Shown: positions 1 to 7,740 of the stretch, piece by piece | Numbering within the stretch: the first letter of the stretch is position 1 | How the letters are laid out: the number at the start of each line of letters is the position of its first letter | Source: Lederbergia wuyishanensis | GTDB lineage: Bacteria > Bacillota > Bacilli > Bacillales > Bacillaceae_C | Direction: 5' to 3' | Length of the DNA: 64,000 nt | Assembly (NCBI RefSeq): GCF_022900255.1 | Contig: NZ_JALIRM010000001.1 | Coordinates: 1,116,001-1,180,000, forward strand | Program-made: the position numbers and the translations under genes | The notes under the pieces: model-generated | What the model saw: the letters and a program-made list of their open reading frames with translations, nothing else | Databases searched by the model: none | Told to the model about the DNA's origin: nothing

Positions 1-618
1 ATTACAGAATCTATTGCAGAAGAGTGCCTCCAAAAAAAGAGCTTAGCGCATGATAAAGATGGAGATGCACATTATGATGTATTAAGCGGGTTCCAGAAAT
101 CAATTAGGGGAAGTGATGCAAATGCAGCTCTGCATTATTTAGGAAGATTAATTGAAGCGGGTGATTTACCGAGTATATCAAGACGATTACTTGTCATCGC
201 TTATGAAGATATCGGTCTTGCTAATCCACAAGCCGGACCACGGACATTGGCGGCAATACAAACCGCTGAAAAAATAGGTTTTCCCGAAGCGCGAATCCCT
301 CTTGCGAATGCAGTAATTGAACTCTGTTTATCTCCAAAATCCAACTCTGCCATCTGTGCAATCGATGAAGCATTAACTGATATTCGAGTAGGATTAAGTG
401 GAGAAGTACCACTTCATTTAAAAGATGCTCATTACAAGGGAGCTAAGGAACTTGGTAGAGGGATTGATTATAAGTATCCACATGATTATGAGAATGGATG
501 GGTAAAGCAGCAGTATCTCCCTGATAAATTAAAACATAGACAATATTACAAACCAAAGCTTACCGGGAAATTTGAGCAAGCATTGGCTACGGTATATGAA
601 AAAATTAATAAAAGTTAA
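1..618 (+). CDS. rarA: Replication-associated recombination protein A, C-terminal part
   Basis: The frame is open from base 1, so the 5' end, including the AAA+ ATPase core, lies outside the window; 205 residues are visible. The visible part matches the C-terminal half of the RarA/MgsA (WHIP-like) clamp-loader-related ATPases: SGFQKSIRGSDANAALHYL, then SRRLLVIAYEDIGLANP, then PLHLKDAHYKGAKELG followed by YKYPHDY near the C terminus. The family acts at stalled replication forks, and this region is the tetramerisation part of the protein. It is followed by a hairpin terminator and by tcdA on the opposite strand. The Walker motifs cannot be checked here. Confidence 0.93.
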   Translation: MTESIAEECLQKKSLAHDKDGDAHYDVLSGFQKSIRGSDANAALHYLGRLIEAGDLPSISRRLLVIAYEDIGLANPQAGPRTLAAIQTAEKIGFPEARIPLANAVIELCLSPKSNSAICAIDEALTDIRVGLSGEVPLHLKDAHYKGAKELGRGIDYKYPHDYENGWVKQQYLPDKLKHRQYYKPKLTGKFEQALATVYEKINKS

Positions 619-622
619 ACTA

Positions 623-652
623 AAAGGCAGCTAATTAAACTTTGCTGCCTTT
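623..652. terminator. Bidirectional terminator between rarA and tcdA
   Basis: A 9-bp perfect inverted repeat (AAAGGCAGC / GCTGCCTTT) separated by 12 bases sits between the convergent stops. It is flanked by T-rich sequence on both strands, so it can serve both genes. Confidence 0.8.
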
Positions 653-659
653 GATTTCT

Positions 660-1424
660 TTATCCCTCATTTACTCTATGGATATGAATATCTTTCAAAA
701 TTTCTCTGACGACATAACTCGCCATGATAAGTCCGACTGCTGAAGGGACAAAAGCATTTGAAGAGGGTGGCATTTGAGCTTTTCTAATCTCCGAATCATC
801 CTTTCCTACCGTCTTACGTACCTCTTCACGAATGACAATTGGACTTTCATCTGAGAAAACAACGGGAATTCCCTTTTTGATTCCTTCTTTTCTTAATCGC
901 GTTCTAATTACTTTAGCAATTGGGTCTGTATGCGTTTTGAAAATATCTTTAATCATTAAGCGTGTTGGATCCATTTTATTGGCGGCACCCATTGAAGAAA
1001 TAATAGGAATGTCTCGTTTTATACATTCTTTGATTAGATGGATTTTATATGAAATAGTATCTGAAGCATCAACTACAAAATCAGGTTTATGCTCGAAAAA
1101 CGTTTCGTACGTTTCTTCCGTATAAAACATTTTTAAGGCAACTACTTCACATTCAGGATTAATATCTTCAATTCTTTTTTTCATTAAATCAGCTTTAGGC
1201 TGTCCTACTGTTGACAGTAACGCAATTAGCTGTCTGTTTACATTTGTAATATCAACATCATCTTTGTCAACAAGAATAATTTTTCCAATATTTGTTCTCG
1301 CCAAAGCTTCTGCTGCAAATGTTCCGACTCCACCTACTCCAAGTATAGCAACTGTAGTATTTTTTAATAATTCTAGCCCTTCTTTTCCAATTGCCAATTC
1401 ATTTCTCGAAAATTGATGCAACAT
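660..1424 (-). CDS. tcdA: tRNA threonylcarbamoyladenosine dehydratase (TcdA/CsdL, ThiF-type fold)
   Basis: 254 residues. An N-terminal Rossmann-type nucleotide-binding loop, GVGGVG, lies at about residues 29-34, followed by ILVDKDDVDITNVNRQL, the E1-like/ThiF adenylation core. Members cyclise t6A37 of ANN-decoding tRNAs to ct6A using ATP. The conserved VDASDTISYKIHLI and the PSSNAFVPSAVGLIMASYVV tail match the Bacillus YrvM type. I chose the ATG at 1424 because a GGAG sits 8 bases upstream; a TTG at 1439 would lie before that site. The gene is downstream of a 6S RNA gene on the same strand, the arrangement known from B. subtilis (aspS, 6S RNA, yrvM). Confidence 0.92.
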   Translation of the reverse strand: MLHQFSRNELAIGKEGLELLKNTTVAILGVGGVGTFAAEALARTNIGKIILVDKDDVDITNVNRQLIALLSTVGQPKADLMKKRIEDINPECEVVALKMFYTEETYETFFEHKPDFVVDASDTISYKIHLIKECIKRDIPIISSMGAANKMDPTRLMIKDIFKTHTDPIAKVIRTRLRKEGIKKGIPVVFSDESPIVIREEVRKTVGKDDSEIRKAQMPPSSNAFVPSAVGLIMASYVVREILKDIHIHRVNEG

Positions 1425-1530
1425 GTATATCAGCTCCAAGTATGTTCAATCTTTTTTATTCTGATATAGGATAAATGAAAAAAATTGGTTTTTCAATAGA
1501 AAAAGGTCATCGCCATTTAAATTGTCAAAA

Positions 1531-1557
1531 TAAAAACAGCCATCTAAATAGAGGCTG
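1531..1557 (-). terminator. Intrinsic terminator of the 6S RNA gene
   Basis: On the minus strand CAGCC and GGCTG pair around an 11-base loop and are followed by TTTTTATTTT. The hairpin lies just past the 3' closing stem of the 6S RNA. Confidence 0.7.
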
Positions 1558-1564
1558 CGTGCGT

Positions 1565-1763
1565 TTTAATAGGAAAAGTCCCAATCGTGCCGTCGGTTAA
1601 AGATCCTTTGTTTTGAACCCGCTCTTGGCAGGTGGGTGTCCTGCTCCAGGCCTCACGTGTCCTCTCTTGGAGGCTTGCGCTCAGTCTGAAAACTCCAAAC
1701 TCCCGTAGGTATGAGATGTCGGTCAAAACGAAAAGGTATATAGACGAACACATCAGGACTTTT
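1565..1763 (-). ncRNA. ssrS: 6S RNA (SsrS/BsrA type)
   Basis: The minus-strand transcript begins AAAAGTCCTGATGTG and ends ATTGGGACTTTTCC, so its ends pair through AAGTCC/GGACTT. Between them is a long imperfect rod containing CAGACTGAGCGCAAGCC and, near the 3' arm, GGATCTTTAACCGACGGCAC, both familiar from Bacillus 6S-1 RNA. Length of about 190-200 nt and position between aspS and the tcdA homologue match bsrA. 6S RNA binds sigma-A RNA polymerase by mimicking an open promoter and is released by pRNA synthesis. A strong promoter and a terminator frame it. A 69-codon reading frame here is not a gene. Confidence 0.85.
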
Positions 1764-1775
1764 CTTGTTGATTAA

Positions 1776-1804
1776 ATACTAACATATGAAAATTCATTTT
1801 TCAA
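1776..1804 (-). promoter_or_regulatory. Sigma-A promoter of 6S RNA
   Basis: TTGAAA (1799-1804) and TAGTAT (1776-1781) are 17 bases apart on the minus strand. Transcription would start about ten bases before the AAAAGTCC end, consistent with the known B. subtilis 201-nt precursor processed to 190 nt. Confidence 0.7.
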
Positions 1805-1851
1805 ACGTAAATACATGGGAATTTATCACTAATTTCACTGTTACAAAACGA

Positions 1852-3633
1852 TTACAAAACCTTTTCAGCCTTTGCGTTTACAGTGAGATGCAGTTCTTTT
1901 AGTTGATCATCACTTACTACATCAGGTGCTTTCATTAACAAGTCACTTGCACTTGCGGTTTTCGGGAAAGCAATAGTATCACGAAGGCTATTTCTGCCCG
2001 CTAAAAGCATAACAATTCTATCTAGTCCTAAAGCGATTCCACCGTGAGGAGGTGTACCGTATTCAAATGCTTCCAGTAAAAATCCAAATTGCTCATATGC
2101 TTCTTCCTTTGAAAAACCAAGAACGTTAAACATCTTTTCTTGTATTTCACGTTCAAAAATACGAAGGGAGCCTCCACCTAATTCATAGCCATTTAATACG
2201 AGATCATATGCTTGCGCTTTGACCTCTCCCGGATTTGAGTCAAGCTTATCTATATCTTCGCGCGCAGGCATCGTGAATGGATGGTGAGCCGCATAGTAAC
2301 GATTTTCATCTTCGTCAAATTCTAATAAAGGCCACTCGGTAACCCATAAGAAATTGTATTGTTTTTCATTAATCAATCCTAATTCTTTTCCAAGTTTTAA
2401 CCTTAGAGCACCTAATGAATCTGCCACTACATTTTTCGAATCAGCTGCAAATAATAGCAAGTCTCCTTTTTCAGCTGAGAGAAGTTCACATAGTTCACTT
2501 TGCTCTGTTTCACTAAAGAATTTTGCTATTGGGCCTTTCAATCCTTCAGTTTCGACCTTGAGCCAAGCAAGACCTTTTGCGCCATATCGAGCTGCAAATT
2601 CACCCAAAGAATCAATATCTTTTCTTGAATATTTGTCAGCTCCACTTTTTACAACAAGTGCTTTTACTTGGCCTCCAGCAGCTACAGCATTTGAAAATAC
2701 TTTGAAACTTGAGTTTTCGACTAGTTTTGAAATATTTTGCAATTCCATTCCAAAACGAGTGTCAGGCTTATCAGAGCCGTATCTTCCCATTGCTTCTTCA
2801 TAAGGCATAATCGGGAATGGAGTTTGGATTTCAAGACCTTTCGTTACTAGCATTACCTGTTTCATCATACGTTCAATCATTTCTCTGATATCTTCTTGAT
2901 TCATAAAGCTAGCTTCAATATCAATTTGTGTAAATTCTGGTTGTCGGTCTGCTCGCAAGTCTTCATCACGAAAACATCTTGCAATTTGATAGTACTTATC
3001 AAATCCGCTTACCATAAGCAATTGCTTAAATAATTGAGGAGATTGAGGCAATGCAAAAAATTCTCCAGGATGTACCCTGCTAGGAACTAGGTAATCTCTT
3101 GCTCCTTCTGGCGTACTTTTTGTTAATATTGGAGTTTCTATGTCTAAAAAACCCTCTTCATCTAAAAAGTTACGAATCGTTCTTGTAACAATCGAACGCA
3201 TCTTGAAAACATCGAACATTTCTGGCCTACGCAGATCCAAATACCGATATTTCAAACGGATTTCTTCTGCAGCCTCTGCATTGTTTTCAATCATAAATGG
3301 CGGAGTTTTTGCTTCATTAATAATTGTAACTTCAGAGACGACTATTTCTATTCTGCCTGTTTTTATATTTTCATTAATTGTACCTTCTGCCCTTGCCACA
3401 ACCGTTCCACGTACATCTACAACGTACTCATTTCGAACTTTTTCAGCTACTTCTAATGCAGTCCTTGAAATCTCAGGATTAAAAACAATTTGAACAATAC
3501 CTGATCTATCTCTTAGATCTATAAAAATCAATCCACCTAAATCACGGCGTCTTTGTACCCATCCTTTTAAAACAACTGACTCCCCAATAGACTTTTCGGT
3601 AATTTCACCGCAATAATGTGTTCTTCCAAACAT
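1852..3633 (-). CDS. aspS: Aspartyl-tRNA synthetase
   Basis: 593 residues, normal for bacterial AspRS. The order is an N-terminal OB-fold anticodon domain ([20 protein letters not shown]), the class II motif 1 region ([10 protein letters not shown]), motif 2 ([19 protein letters not shown]), a bacterial GAD insertion in the middle, and motif 3 near the C terminus ([15 protein letters not shown]). It charges tRNA-Asp in the cytoplasm. The start has GAGGAGG 7 bases upstream. It lies 12 bases after hisS, so both are read from the T-box-controlled promoter upstream of hisS. No clear terminator is seen before the 6S promoter. Confidence 0.97.
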   Translation of the reverse strand: MFGRTHYCGEITEKSIGESVVLKGWVQRRRDLGGLIFIDLRDRSGIVQIVFNPEISRTALEVAEKVRNEYVVDVRGTVVARAEGTINENIKTGRIEIVVSEVTIINEAKTPPFMIENNAEAAEEIRLKYRYLDLRRPEMFDVFKMRSIVTRTIRNFLDEEGFLDIETPILTKSTPEGARDYLVPSRVHPGEFFALPQSPQLFKQLLMVSGFDKYYQIARCFRDEDLRADRQPEFTQIDIEASFMNQEDIREMIERMMKQVMLVTKGLEIQTPFPIMPYEEAMGRYGSDKPDTRFGMELQNISKLVENSSFKVFSNAVAAGGQVKALVVKSGADKYSRKDIDSLGEFAARYGAKGLAWLKVETEGLKGPIAKFFSETEQSELCELLSAEKGDLLLFAADSKNVVADSLGALRLKLGKELGLINEKQYNFLWVTEWPLLEFDEDENRYYAAHHPFTMPAREDIDKLDSNPGEVKAQAYDLVLNGYELGGGSLRIFEREIQEKMFNVLGFSKEEAYEQFGFLLEAFEYGTPPHGGIALGLDRIVMLLAGRNSLRDTIAFPKTASASDLLMKAPDVVSDDQLKELHLTVNAKAEKVL

Positions 3634-3645
3634 TCTAAATCCTCC

Positions 3646-4917
3646 TCATCGGCATAGCTTGCTAAATTCTTCAATAAAGTTTTCTAACGAAATTTCTGTT
3701 TGTTCACCAGTCTCTAAATTTTTCACAGCTATAATACCTGTCTGCAGCTCGTCATCACCTAAAATAATGGCGTATTTAGCACCTAATCTCTCTGCAGCCT
3801 TAAATTGTGCCTTCATTTTTCGTTCTAAATAATCACGATCTGAGGAGAATCCAGCTAGACGTAATTTCTGCAATAGAGTAACGGAATAGTCTCTTCCCTT
3901 TTCTCCAAGGGCAATAATATAGCAATCTGCAGTTTGTTCTGCTTCAATATTTATTCCTTCCGCTTCTAATGCACTTAATAATCTTTCCATACTTAAGGCA
4001 AATCCGATTCCTGGAGTATCCGGTCCGCCCATTTCTTGCACTAAGCCATTATATCTTCCGCCACCACATAAAGTTGTAATCGCACCGAATCCTTCAGCCT
4101 CACTCATAATTTCAAAAGCTGTATGATTGTAGTAATCTAAACCTCTGACTAGTGTTGGATCGACAATGTAATCAATGTCCATTGCTGTTAAGTATTGCTT
4201 TACTTTTTCGAAATATTGCTTAGAATCCTCATTTAAATATTCAAGTATTGAAGGAGCAGTTGCCATTAATTCATGATCACGGTCTTTTTTACAATCAAGA
4301 ATTCTTAGTGGATTTTTCTCAAGTCTATTTTGACAGTCACTACAAAACTCCCCAATTCTCGGTTGAAAGTGATTGATTAGCGCTGTTCTATGTGCAATCC
4401 TACTTTCATTGTCCCCAAGGCTATTCAGGACAAGGCGTAATTTTTTTAACCCAAGAGATTTATACATTTCCATTGCAAGAGAAATGACTTCTGCATCGAT
4501 AGCAGGATCCATGCTTCCTAATGCCTCTACCCCGAATTGAACGAATTGTCGGAATCTTCCTGCTTGAGGACGCTCGTATCGGAACATTGGTCCTAAGTAA
4601 TAAAGTTTTACAGGTTGAGTAGGGTTTCCAAACATTTTATTTTCGGCAAAAGATCGAACAACTGAGGCTGTTCCTTCTGGTCTTAGAGTTATATTTCTTC
4701 CGCCCCGGTCATCAAATGAATACATTTCCTTTTGGACAATGTCAGTTGTGTCTCCTACTCCACGCATAAAAAGTTCTGTATTTTCAAAAATAGGAGTACG
4801 GATTTCATGGTATTGGTATTTATTACATATTTCTCTTGCTTTTCCTTCGATGAATTGCCATTTTTCAACGACGCCAGGAAGGATATCTTGTGTCCCTCTA
4901 GGTATTTGTATGGCCAT
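3646..4917 (-). CDS. hisS: Histidyl-tRNA synthetase
   Basis: 423 residues, the usual size of bacterial HisRS. The N terminus [10 protein letters not shown], class II motif 2 ([16 protein letters not shown]), the two histidine-specific motifs LVRGLDYY and GGGRYNGL, and the motif 3 region [12 protein letters not shown] are all present. The C-terminal anticodon-binding domain starts near residue 330 ([11 protein letters not shown]). It attaches histidine to tRNA-His. It is the first gene of the hisS-aspS operon behind a long leader with a T-box riboswitch. The ATG at 4917 has GAAAGAGGAGGAAGT just upstream. Confidence 0.97.
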   Translation of the reverse strand: MAIQIPRGTQDILPGVVEKWQFIEGKAREICNKYQYHEIRTPIFENTELFMRGVGDTTDIVQKEMYSFDDRGGRNITLRPEGTASVVRSFAENKMFGNPTQPVKLYYLGPMFRYERPQAGRFRQFVQFGVEALGSMDPAIDAEVISLAMEMYKSLGLKKLRLVLNSLGDNESRIAHRTALINHFQPRIGEFCSDCQNRLEKNPLRILDCKKDRDHELMATAPSILEYLNEDSKQYFEKVKQYLTAMDIDYIVDPTLVRGLDYYNHTAFEIMSEAEGFGAITTLCGGGRYNGLVQEMGGPDTPGIGFALSMERLLSALEAEGINIEAEQTADCYIIALGEKGRDYSVTLLQKLRLAGFSSDRDYLERKMKAQFKAAERLGAKYAIILGDDELQTGIIAVKNLETGEQTEISLENFIEEFSKLCR

Positions 4918-5092
4918 ATTACTTCCTCCTCTTTCTTATACTCAACTATCACATTAACCAAAAGGCTTCCCCTTCCTCTTTAGTTAGAAAGGTATAATGC
5001 TACTGCTATTATTAAAGAGCATGTTCTTCAACTTTTTTACGGCACGAGTTTCTATCACTAGCCGATGAGAATAAAGCTAAGTAGAAAAATAA

Positions 5093-5134
5093 AAAACTCC
5101 CGTCTCTTGTTTCGAAAAACAAGGGACGAGAGTT
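5093..5134 (-). terminator. T-box regulated terminator before hisS
   Basis: The minus strand reads a stem of about 17 bp with one or two mismatches (ACTCTCGTCCC... / ...GGGACGGGAGT type arms around TTCG), followed by six T. It competes with the antiterminator formed around the T-box sequence. Confidence 0.85.
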
Positions 5135-5340
5135 TAATTCACGCGGTGCCACCCTTTTTGAAGCCGAATAAACAGCTTCCACTTTAACAGTTATCGCCTG
5201 AATACGTCTATTCCTACTGAGATTATCTGTTCGAAATAGAAGCCTACGGAATGTCCTTCATTGAGTCGAATAGTAGAAATGCTCTCAGCCTAGGCATTTC
5301 CTCTCTTTCCGTTCGCGTCTCAATTACTTTTTCCATCATT
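5093..5340 (-). promoter_or_regulatory. T-box riboswitch upstream of hisS-aspS
   Basis: The minus-strand leader contains the T-box consensus AGGGTGGCACCGCG (5142-5155), which pairs with the acceptor end of uncharged tRNA as antiterminator. A long terminator hairpin with a T run follows (5093-5134). Stem I begins near 5340 with an AGTA loop-E side (AAAAAGTAATTGAG). The opposite side is CTCAAT then GAAGGACAT, so the specifier loop holds GAC (Asp) and CAT (His) overlapping by one base at 5251-5255. The GAC reading is followed by A, as usual for specifiers. Uncharged tRNA binding allows read-through into hisS and aspS. Confidence 0.9.
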
Positions 5341-5389
5341 GGCTTAATATGATTAGCTATGGTTAATTGAACATTGTAATTATTAACCT

Positions 5390-5418
5390 ATAATACGAAT
5401 ATCATAAAACTTTGTCAA
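5390..5418 (-). promoter_or_regulatory. Sigma-A promoter of the hisS-aspS leader
   Basis: TTGACA (5413-5418) and TATTAT (5390-5395) with a 17-base spacer on the minus strand, about 45 bases upstream of the first T-box stem. Confidence 0.75.
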
Positions 5419-5713
5419 TACATACCATACTTGTTTTTATTTTTAAATGTTAATATTTCTCCATTTTTTTCTTAAACGCTCTAATCCCATTCATAGAAAG
5501 TCCATATTCCATAAAAGGTTCTTCGATCATTTTATAACTTTCTTTTTCAATCGTATTTTTAAAATTCAAAGAAAAAAATTGCGATGTACTAAAGGAAGCT
5601 ATTTGATTTTGATCATTTGCTCTCAATTTTATGCCTCCTTATCATTTTTAGTTAGTTTTGCCCATTTTTTTAAAATTTAAAAGGATTTTCCCTACTTTTT
5701 CTCGAATAAAAAT

Positions 5714-5743
5714 TTGATTACAATAGAGTGAGATTGGTAAAAT
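5714..5743 (+). promoter_or_regulatory. Possible promoter of the SH3b amidase gene
   Basis: TTGATT (5714-5719) and TAAAAT (5738-5743) are 18 bases apart on the plus strand. The transcript would have an AT-rich 5' region of about 110 bases. The rest of 5420-5860 is AT-rich with no convincing gene. Confidence 0.4.
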
Positions 5744-5861
5744 AGGTATTTAAGTTAATTGCTTCGTTAAACATGTATATGATTTGCTTTAATCAGCTTT
5801 ATGGAAATTAACAATTTACTTATATTTTTATACTTTCTTTTGAGAAAGGCGGTTTCATTTC

Positions 5862-7115
5862 TTGGGGAAAAAAATATTTATATTTTTTGTAATTCCATTA
5901 TTACTTATTATTATTTTCATTCGTTATTCGCCTACTTTGGCTGATTCAGATACGATACTGATTACGGGTGAAATTGTTAATGTTCGCGAAAAACCTGGTA
6001 CAACTTATTCAATCATTACCCAAATAAAAAAGGGAGAAACGTATGAAATTAAAAATCAAAAAGACGGATGGTATGAAATAAAGCTTCCGTCAGGAAAAAG
6101 AGGTTGGATTGCAAATTGGTTAGCTCAAGAAAAACTTTCACCGGCAAAAACAAATAAGGGATTAGTAACAGCTGATCATTTAAATATAAGATCTGAGCCA
6201 AATCAGTCCAGTTCAGTTGTTGGAACTCTCAAAGCGGGTGACGAAGTAGTAATTTTGAATAACGATGATGATTGGTTGAAAATAGAATATTTATCAGGGA
6301 GTGCCTGGGTTAGCAGCAGTTACATTGAAATAATCAAGACGCATCAACCTACTGCCGATATTCAAGATGAAAATTACATTACCCCGTTATACAACAGTAC
6401 AAATATTAGAAAAAAACCTACCTTAAAATCTAAAATTTTAGGACATGCCTCTTCAAAGGAAGTTTATAAAGTATTAGGAAAAGAAGGGGATTGGTATAAA
6501 ATTGAATACGCGTCTGGTAAAGCAGGGTATATAGCAGGATGGGTTATAACAGGAACGAATGAGGTATCTAATAATGGGCCCAATGCAAAAACGATTGTAA
6601 TCGATCCAGGTCATGGCGGTCGTGATGAAGGAGCTGCCGGCGCAAATGGAACATTAGAAAAAGATTTAACAATGAAGGCAGCGCTACTTCTTAGCGAAAA
6701 ATTGAAAGAAGCCGGATTTAATGTTGTATTAACTAGATCTTCCGATGCTTATGTAAGTTTGCAAGACCGAGCTGAACTTGCTTATATTAGAAACGCAGAT
6801 GTTTTTATTAGCCTCCATTTCGATAGTATCGAAGACAGTACGGTCCATGGACACACTACGTATTATTATTACGACAAAGAAGTAGAAATTGCCGAAATGA
6901 TTCACAATCAAATTTCAAATGTGATTCAATTATCAGATCGTGGAGTTAGATTCGGTGACTATTATGTACTTAGAGAAAACCGACAGCCATCGATATTGCT
7001 AGAACTGGGATATTTAAGTAACCCCTCCGAAGAAGAAGTCATTAAGACTCATTCTTATATGGAAAAAATAACAGATGCGATTGAAAAAGGAATCGTTCAA
7101 TATTATTCAAATTAA
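5862..7115 (+). CDS. N-acetylmuramoyl-L-alanine amidase with three SH3b repeats (YrvJ-like)
   Basis: 417 residues. An N-terminal hydrophobic signal segment (about residues 4-22) is followed by three bacterial SH3 repeats with the pattern VNVREKPG / LNIRSEPN / TNIRKKPT, near residues 30-85, 100-160 and 170-230. A C-terminal Amidase_3 domain starts at IVIDPGHGGRDEGAAG. Zinc-ligand candidates are His in DPGHGG, Glu in GTLEKDL and His in ISLHFDS; the terminal LELGYLSNPSEE carries the catalytic Glu. It is predicted to be exported and to cut peptide stems from peptidoglycan. Start is TTG at 5862 with GAAAGGCGG upstream. B. subtilis yrvJ has the same neighbours (hisS, dtd). Confidence 0.9.
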   Translation: MGKKIFIFFVIPLLLIIIFIRYSPTLADSDTILITGEIVNVREKPGTTYSIITQIKKGETYEIKNQKDGWYEIKLPSGKRGWIANWLAQEKLSPAKTNKGLVTADHLNIRSEPNQSSSVVGTLKAGDEVVILNNDDDWLKIEYLSGSAWVSSSYIEIIKTHQPTADIQDENYITPLYNSTNIRKKPTLKSKILGHASSKEVYKVLGKEGDWYKIEYASGKAGYIAGWVITGTNEVSNNGPNAKTIVIDPGHGGRDEGAAGANGTLEKDLTMKAALLLSEKLKEAGFNVVLTRSSDAYVSLQDRAELAYIRNADVFISLHFDSIEDSTVHGHTTYYYYDKEVEIAEMIHNQISNVIQLSDRGVRFGDYYVLRENRQPSILLELGYLSNPSEEEVIKTHSYMEKITDAIEKGIVQYYSN

Positions 7116-7258
7116 TTAGTATAAGAAATTTGAAGAGTGCCCTTCAGCCTCTTCCATCCAAATGTTCTCGACTATTAGCGGATGACATCTGTAGCTAGAA
7201 AACATCACTTTGTGAAAAAATAACAACAATAACATTTTATTCTTTCTTTAATTACATG

Positions 7259-7290
7259 AAAAAGGGCTAACCATTTAGGTTATCCCTTTT
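7259..7290. terminator. Bidirectional terminator between amidase gene and dtd
   Basis: AAAAAGGGCTAACC and GGTTATCCCTTTT form a stem with one mismatch around a short loop. Both strands end in T runs. It directly abuts the dtd stop codon and is about 145 bases past the amidase stop. Confidence 0.75.
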
Positions 7291-7728
7291 CTATCTTTCT
7301 AAGACTAGTGTAACTGGCCCATCATTTATTAATTTTACATCCATCATTGCCCCGAAAATACCCGTTTCAACTTGAATGCCTTTTTCTTTTAATAGGTTAT
7401 TGAAATGCATATATAACCCTTCTGCGTGTTCCGGTTTTGCGGCATTCATAAAGTTCGGCCTACGTCCTTTACTACAGTCGCCATAAAGGGTAAATTGGGA
7501 AATGGATAAAATGGCTCCTCCTACGTCAAGGAGAGAGCGGTTCATTTTACATTCCTCGTCTTCAAAAATTCGCAAATTAACTATTTTATCCGCGAGCCAT
7601 TCACATTCTTTTTCAGTATCTTCATGGGTAATTCCAACTAATAGTACGTAGCCATTATTAATGGCTCCTGTAATATTACCACCTACTGTTACACTTGCCT
7701 CTTTGCTTCTTTGTAACACGACTCTCAT
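7291..7728 (-). CDS. dtd: D-aminoacyl-tRNA deacylase
   Basis: 145 residues, the standard DTD length. The protein begins [15 protein letters not shown] and has the signature [17 protein letters not shown] and the cross-subunit Gly-cisPro motif in [10 protein letters not shown] at the C terminus. DTD removes D-amino acids, and also glycine, from wrongly charged tRNA as a dimer whose active site relies on tRNA hydroxyls rather than side chains. The gene lies 12 bases after relA and is probably co-transcribed, as in B. subtilis (relA-dtd). Confidence 0.95.
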   Translation of the reverse strand: MRVVLQRSKEASVTVGGNITGAINNGYVLLVGITHEDTEKECEWLADKIVNLRIFEDEECKMNRSLLDVGGAILSISQFTLYGDCSKGRRPNFMNAAKPEHAEGLYMHFNNLLKEKGIQVETGIFGAMMDVKLINDGPVTLVLER

Positions 7729-7740
7729 TATTAAACTCCC

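Noticed and set aside
1544-1753. Reading frame of 69 codons on the minus strand
   Set aside because: It lies across the 6S RNA gene, has no ribosome binding site and no family resemblance.
2354-2803. 149-codon plus-strand frame inside aspS
   Set aside because: A shadow frame of a well supported gene.
5447-5680. 77-codon frame in the hisS-amidase gap
   Set aside because: Ser/Phe/Leu-rich translation of AT-rich DNA with no ribosome site or family match.
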